Assembly (NCBI GenBank): GCA_020861055.1
Contig: JAJBTD010000043.1
Location: 1 to 5,054 of the forward strand
Reading direction: 5' to 3'
DNA length: 5,054 nt
Source: Clostridiales bacterium
GTDB taxonomy: Bacteria > Bacillota > Clostridia > Oscillospirales > Oscillospiraceae
A program made the position numbers and the translations under genes. Below the pieces are notes generated by a model. The model worked only from the letters and a program-made list of their open reading frames with translations, made no database searches and was not told the origin of the DNA. Shown piece by piece: positions 4,705 to 5,054 of this stretch. Each line of letters starts with the position of its first letter. Within the stretch, counting starts at the first letter, position 1.

Positions 4705-4736
4705 CGCCCGTACGCGGTTTTTCCCGCATACGGGCG
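4705..4736 (-). terminator. hairpin after the small minus-strand gene, possible terminator
   Basis: CGCCCGTACGCGG (4705-4717) and CCGCATACGGGCG (4724-4736) form a 13-bp stem with a six-base loop. The one irregular position is a G-U pair when read on the - strand but a C-A mismatch on the + strand, which favours a - strand RNA. It begins 22 bases after the stop codon of the 79-codon gene. No U-run follows on the - strand, so termination is plausible but not proven. Confidence 0.55.
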
Positions 4737-4757
4737 CATGCCGCTTCGCCGAACGGG

Positions 4758-4997
4758 TCAGTTCAGGTAGTCCCCGGTGGCATAGCTGTTGTACTGACGG
4801 CGGAGAACCAGCACCGGCGTCCCGTCCTCCAGCTGATACTGCTGGTCAATGTGAAAGGCGGTTCCCGACGCCTCCAGCCGTTTGAGATAGCGGTCCCGCT
4901 CCAGCAGGGCCGCCTGGGTGGCCTCCTCCTGGCCCAGTTTTTCGTTGCGCTCAAAGTGAACCGTCTGAGACAGGCAGGCAAATTTGATCCGTTTCAC
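4758..4997 (-). CDS. small uncharacterised protein, 79 residues
   Basis: I do not recognise this protein's function. It starts with GTG at 4997-4995, preceded by a strong SD AGGAGGGG (5011-5004) at a six-base spacing, and ends with TGA. The SD is the best support that it is real. No signal peptide or membrane segment is seen, so it is probably cytosolic. The sequence suggests a beta strand at the N-terminus (RIKFACLSQTVHF), then a charged helix (about residues 19-44, EKLGQEEATQAALLERDRY). Two strands follow (TAFHIDQQYQL and PVLVLRRQYNSY). The C-terminus GDYLN, with Y69, Y72 and Y77, looks like a conserved tail. Its only Cys is C8. It resembles in length and pattern small hypothetical proteins of gut Clostridia, but I recall no named domain. 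It is transcribed towards tRNA-Pro but separated from it by a hairpin and that gene's promoter. Confidence 0.75.
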   Translation of the reverse strand: MKRIKFACLSQTVHFERNEKLGQEEATQAALLERDRYLKRLEASGTAFHIDQQYQLEDGTPVLVLRRQYNSYATGDYLN

Positions 4998-5003
4998 TTT
5001 TTT

Positions 5004-5011
5004 CCCCTCCT
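5004..5011 (-). promoter_or_regulatory. ribosome binding site of the 79-codon gene
   Basis: AGGAGGGG on the - strand is followed by six A and then the GTG start. It decides the start: the alternative frame at 4763-4981 has no comparable site. No clear -10/-35 pair is visible in the remaining 43 bases to the window edge. Confidence 0.75.
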
Positions 5012-5030
5012 ACAATAAAGTTACGGACAT

Positions 5031-5053
5031 AGGCACGGCAGCCAGCCGTGCCT
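5031..5053. other. hairpin at the window edge
   Basis: AGGCACGGC (5031-5039) and GCCGTGCCT (5045-5053) make a perfect 9-bp stem with a five-base loop. On the - strand it is followed by TATGTCCGTAACTTTATT, moderately T-rich. It could therefore be the terminator of an upstream - strand gene, lying just before the 79-codon gene. It could also be the terminator of a + strand gene beyond the window. The direction cannot be decided here. Confidence 0.45.
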
Positions 5054-5054
5054 G

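Noticed and set aside
4670..4885. 71-codon + strand frame opposite the 79-codon gene
   Set aside because: It has no SD, crosses a hairpin and has a composition typical of a shadow frame. The - strand gene has a strong SD.
1..5054. CRISPR array, insertion sequence, toxin-antitoxin pair or other accessory system
   Set aside because: No regularly spaced repeats, transposase fragments, terminal repeats or paired small genes were seen. The window is core housekeeping DNA.

Overview
The window is an ordinary-looking, moderately GC-rich bacterial chromosome segment, read mainly on the + strand. It carries the end of the large ribosomal-protein superoperon (the alpha-operon part), then a convergent tRNA gene and one small uncharacterised gene on the - strand. 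The organism is most likely a Firmicute of class Clostridia, probably a GC-rich gut Oscillospiraceae. This is inferred from the order map / KOW-protein / infA / rpmJ / rpsM / rpsK / rpsD / rpoA / rplQ, the strong purine-rich Shine-Dalgarno (SD) sites (AGGAGG type) before nearly every gene, the S4 sequence type and the codon GC content. The genus cannot be fixed from this sequence alone.

Layout. 1-657: 3' part of a type I methionine aminopeptidase gene (map), cut by the window edge, with two inserted segments near the active site. 659-994: a small KOW-domain RNA-binding protein whose gene runs 19 nt into infA. 976-1194: infA (IF-1). 1283-1396: rpmJ (L36, zinc form). 1413-1781: rpsM (S13). 1798-2193: rpsK (S11). 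2217-2822: rpsD (S4). 2823-3024: a 202-nt gap full of potential hairpins, the only large gap inside the operon. 3025-3975: rpoA (RNA polymerase alpha). 4020-4361: rplQ (L17), followed by a 16-bp hairpin that probably ends the operon.

4449-4757: on the - strand, a near-consensus sigma-A promoter (4622-4650), a structured leader, tRNA-Pro(CGG) at 4486-4558 and a perfect 15-bp hairpin after it, facing the rplQ terminator. 4705-4736: a hairpin that probably ends the 79-codon - strand gene at 4758-4997, a protein I do not recognise. 5031-5053: a further hairpin at the window edge.

The + strand genes serve one programme: translation initiation (IF-1), ribosome assembly (S13, S11, S4, L36, L17), N-terminal Met removal from new proteins (MetAP) and transcription (alpha). 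S4 is the known autogenous repressor of alpha operons in several bacteria, so the gaps around rpsD and rpoA are the natural places to look for control. I found no sign of a new defence, mobile or biosynthetic system. The points most worth following up are the MetAP insertions, the structured rpsD-rpoA gap with a possible anti-SD pairing before rpoA, and the small unknown - strand gene.
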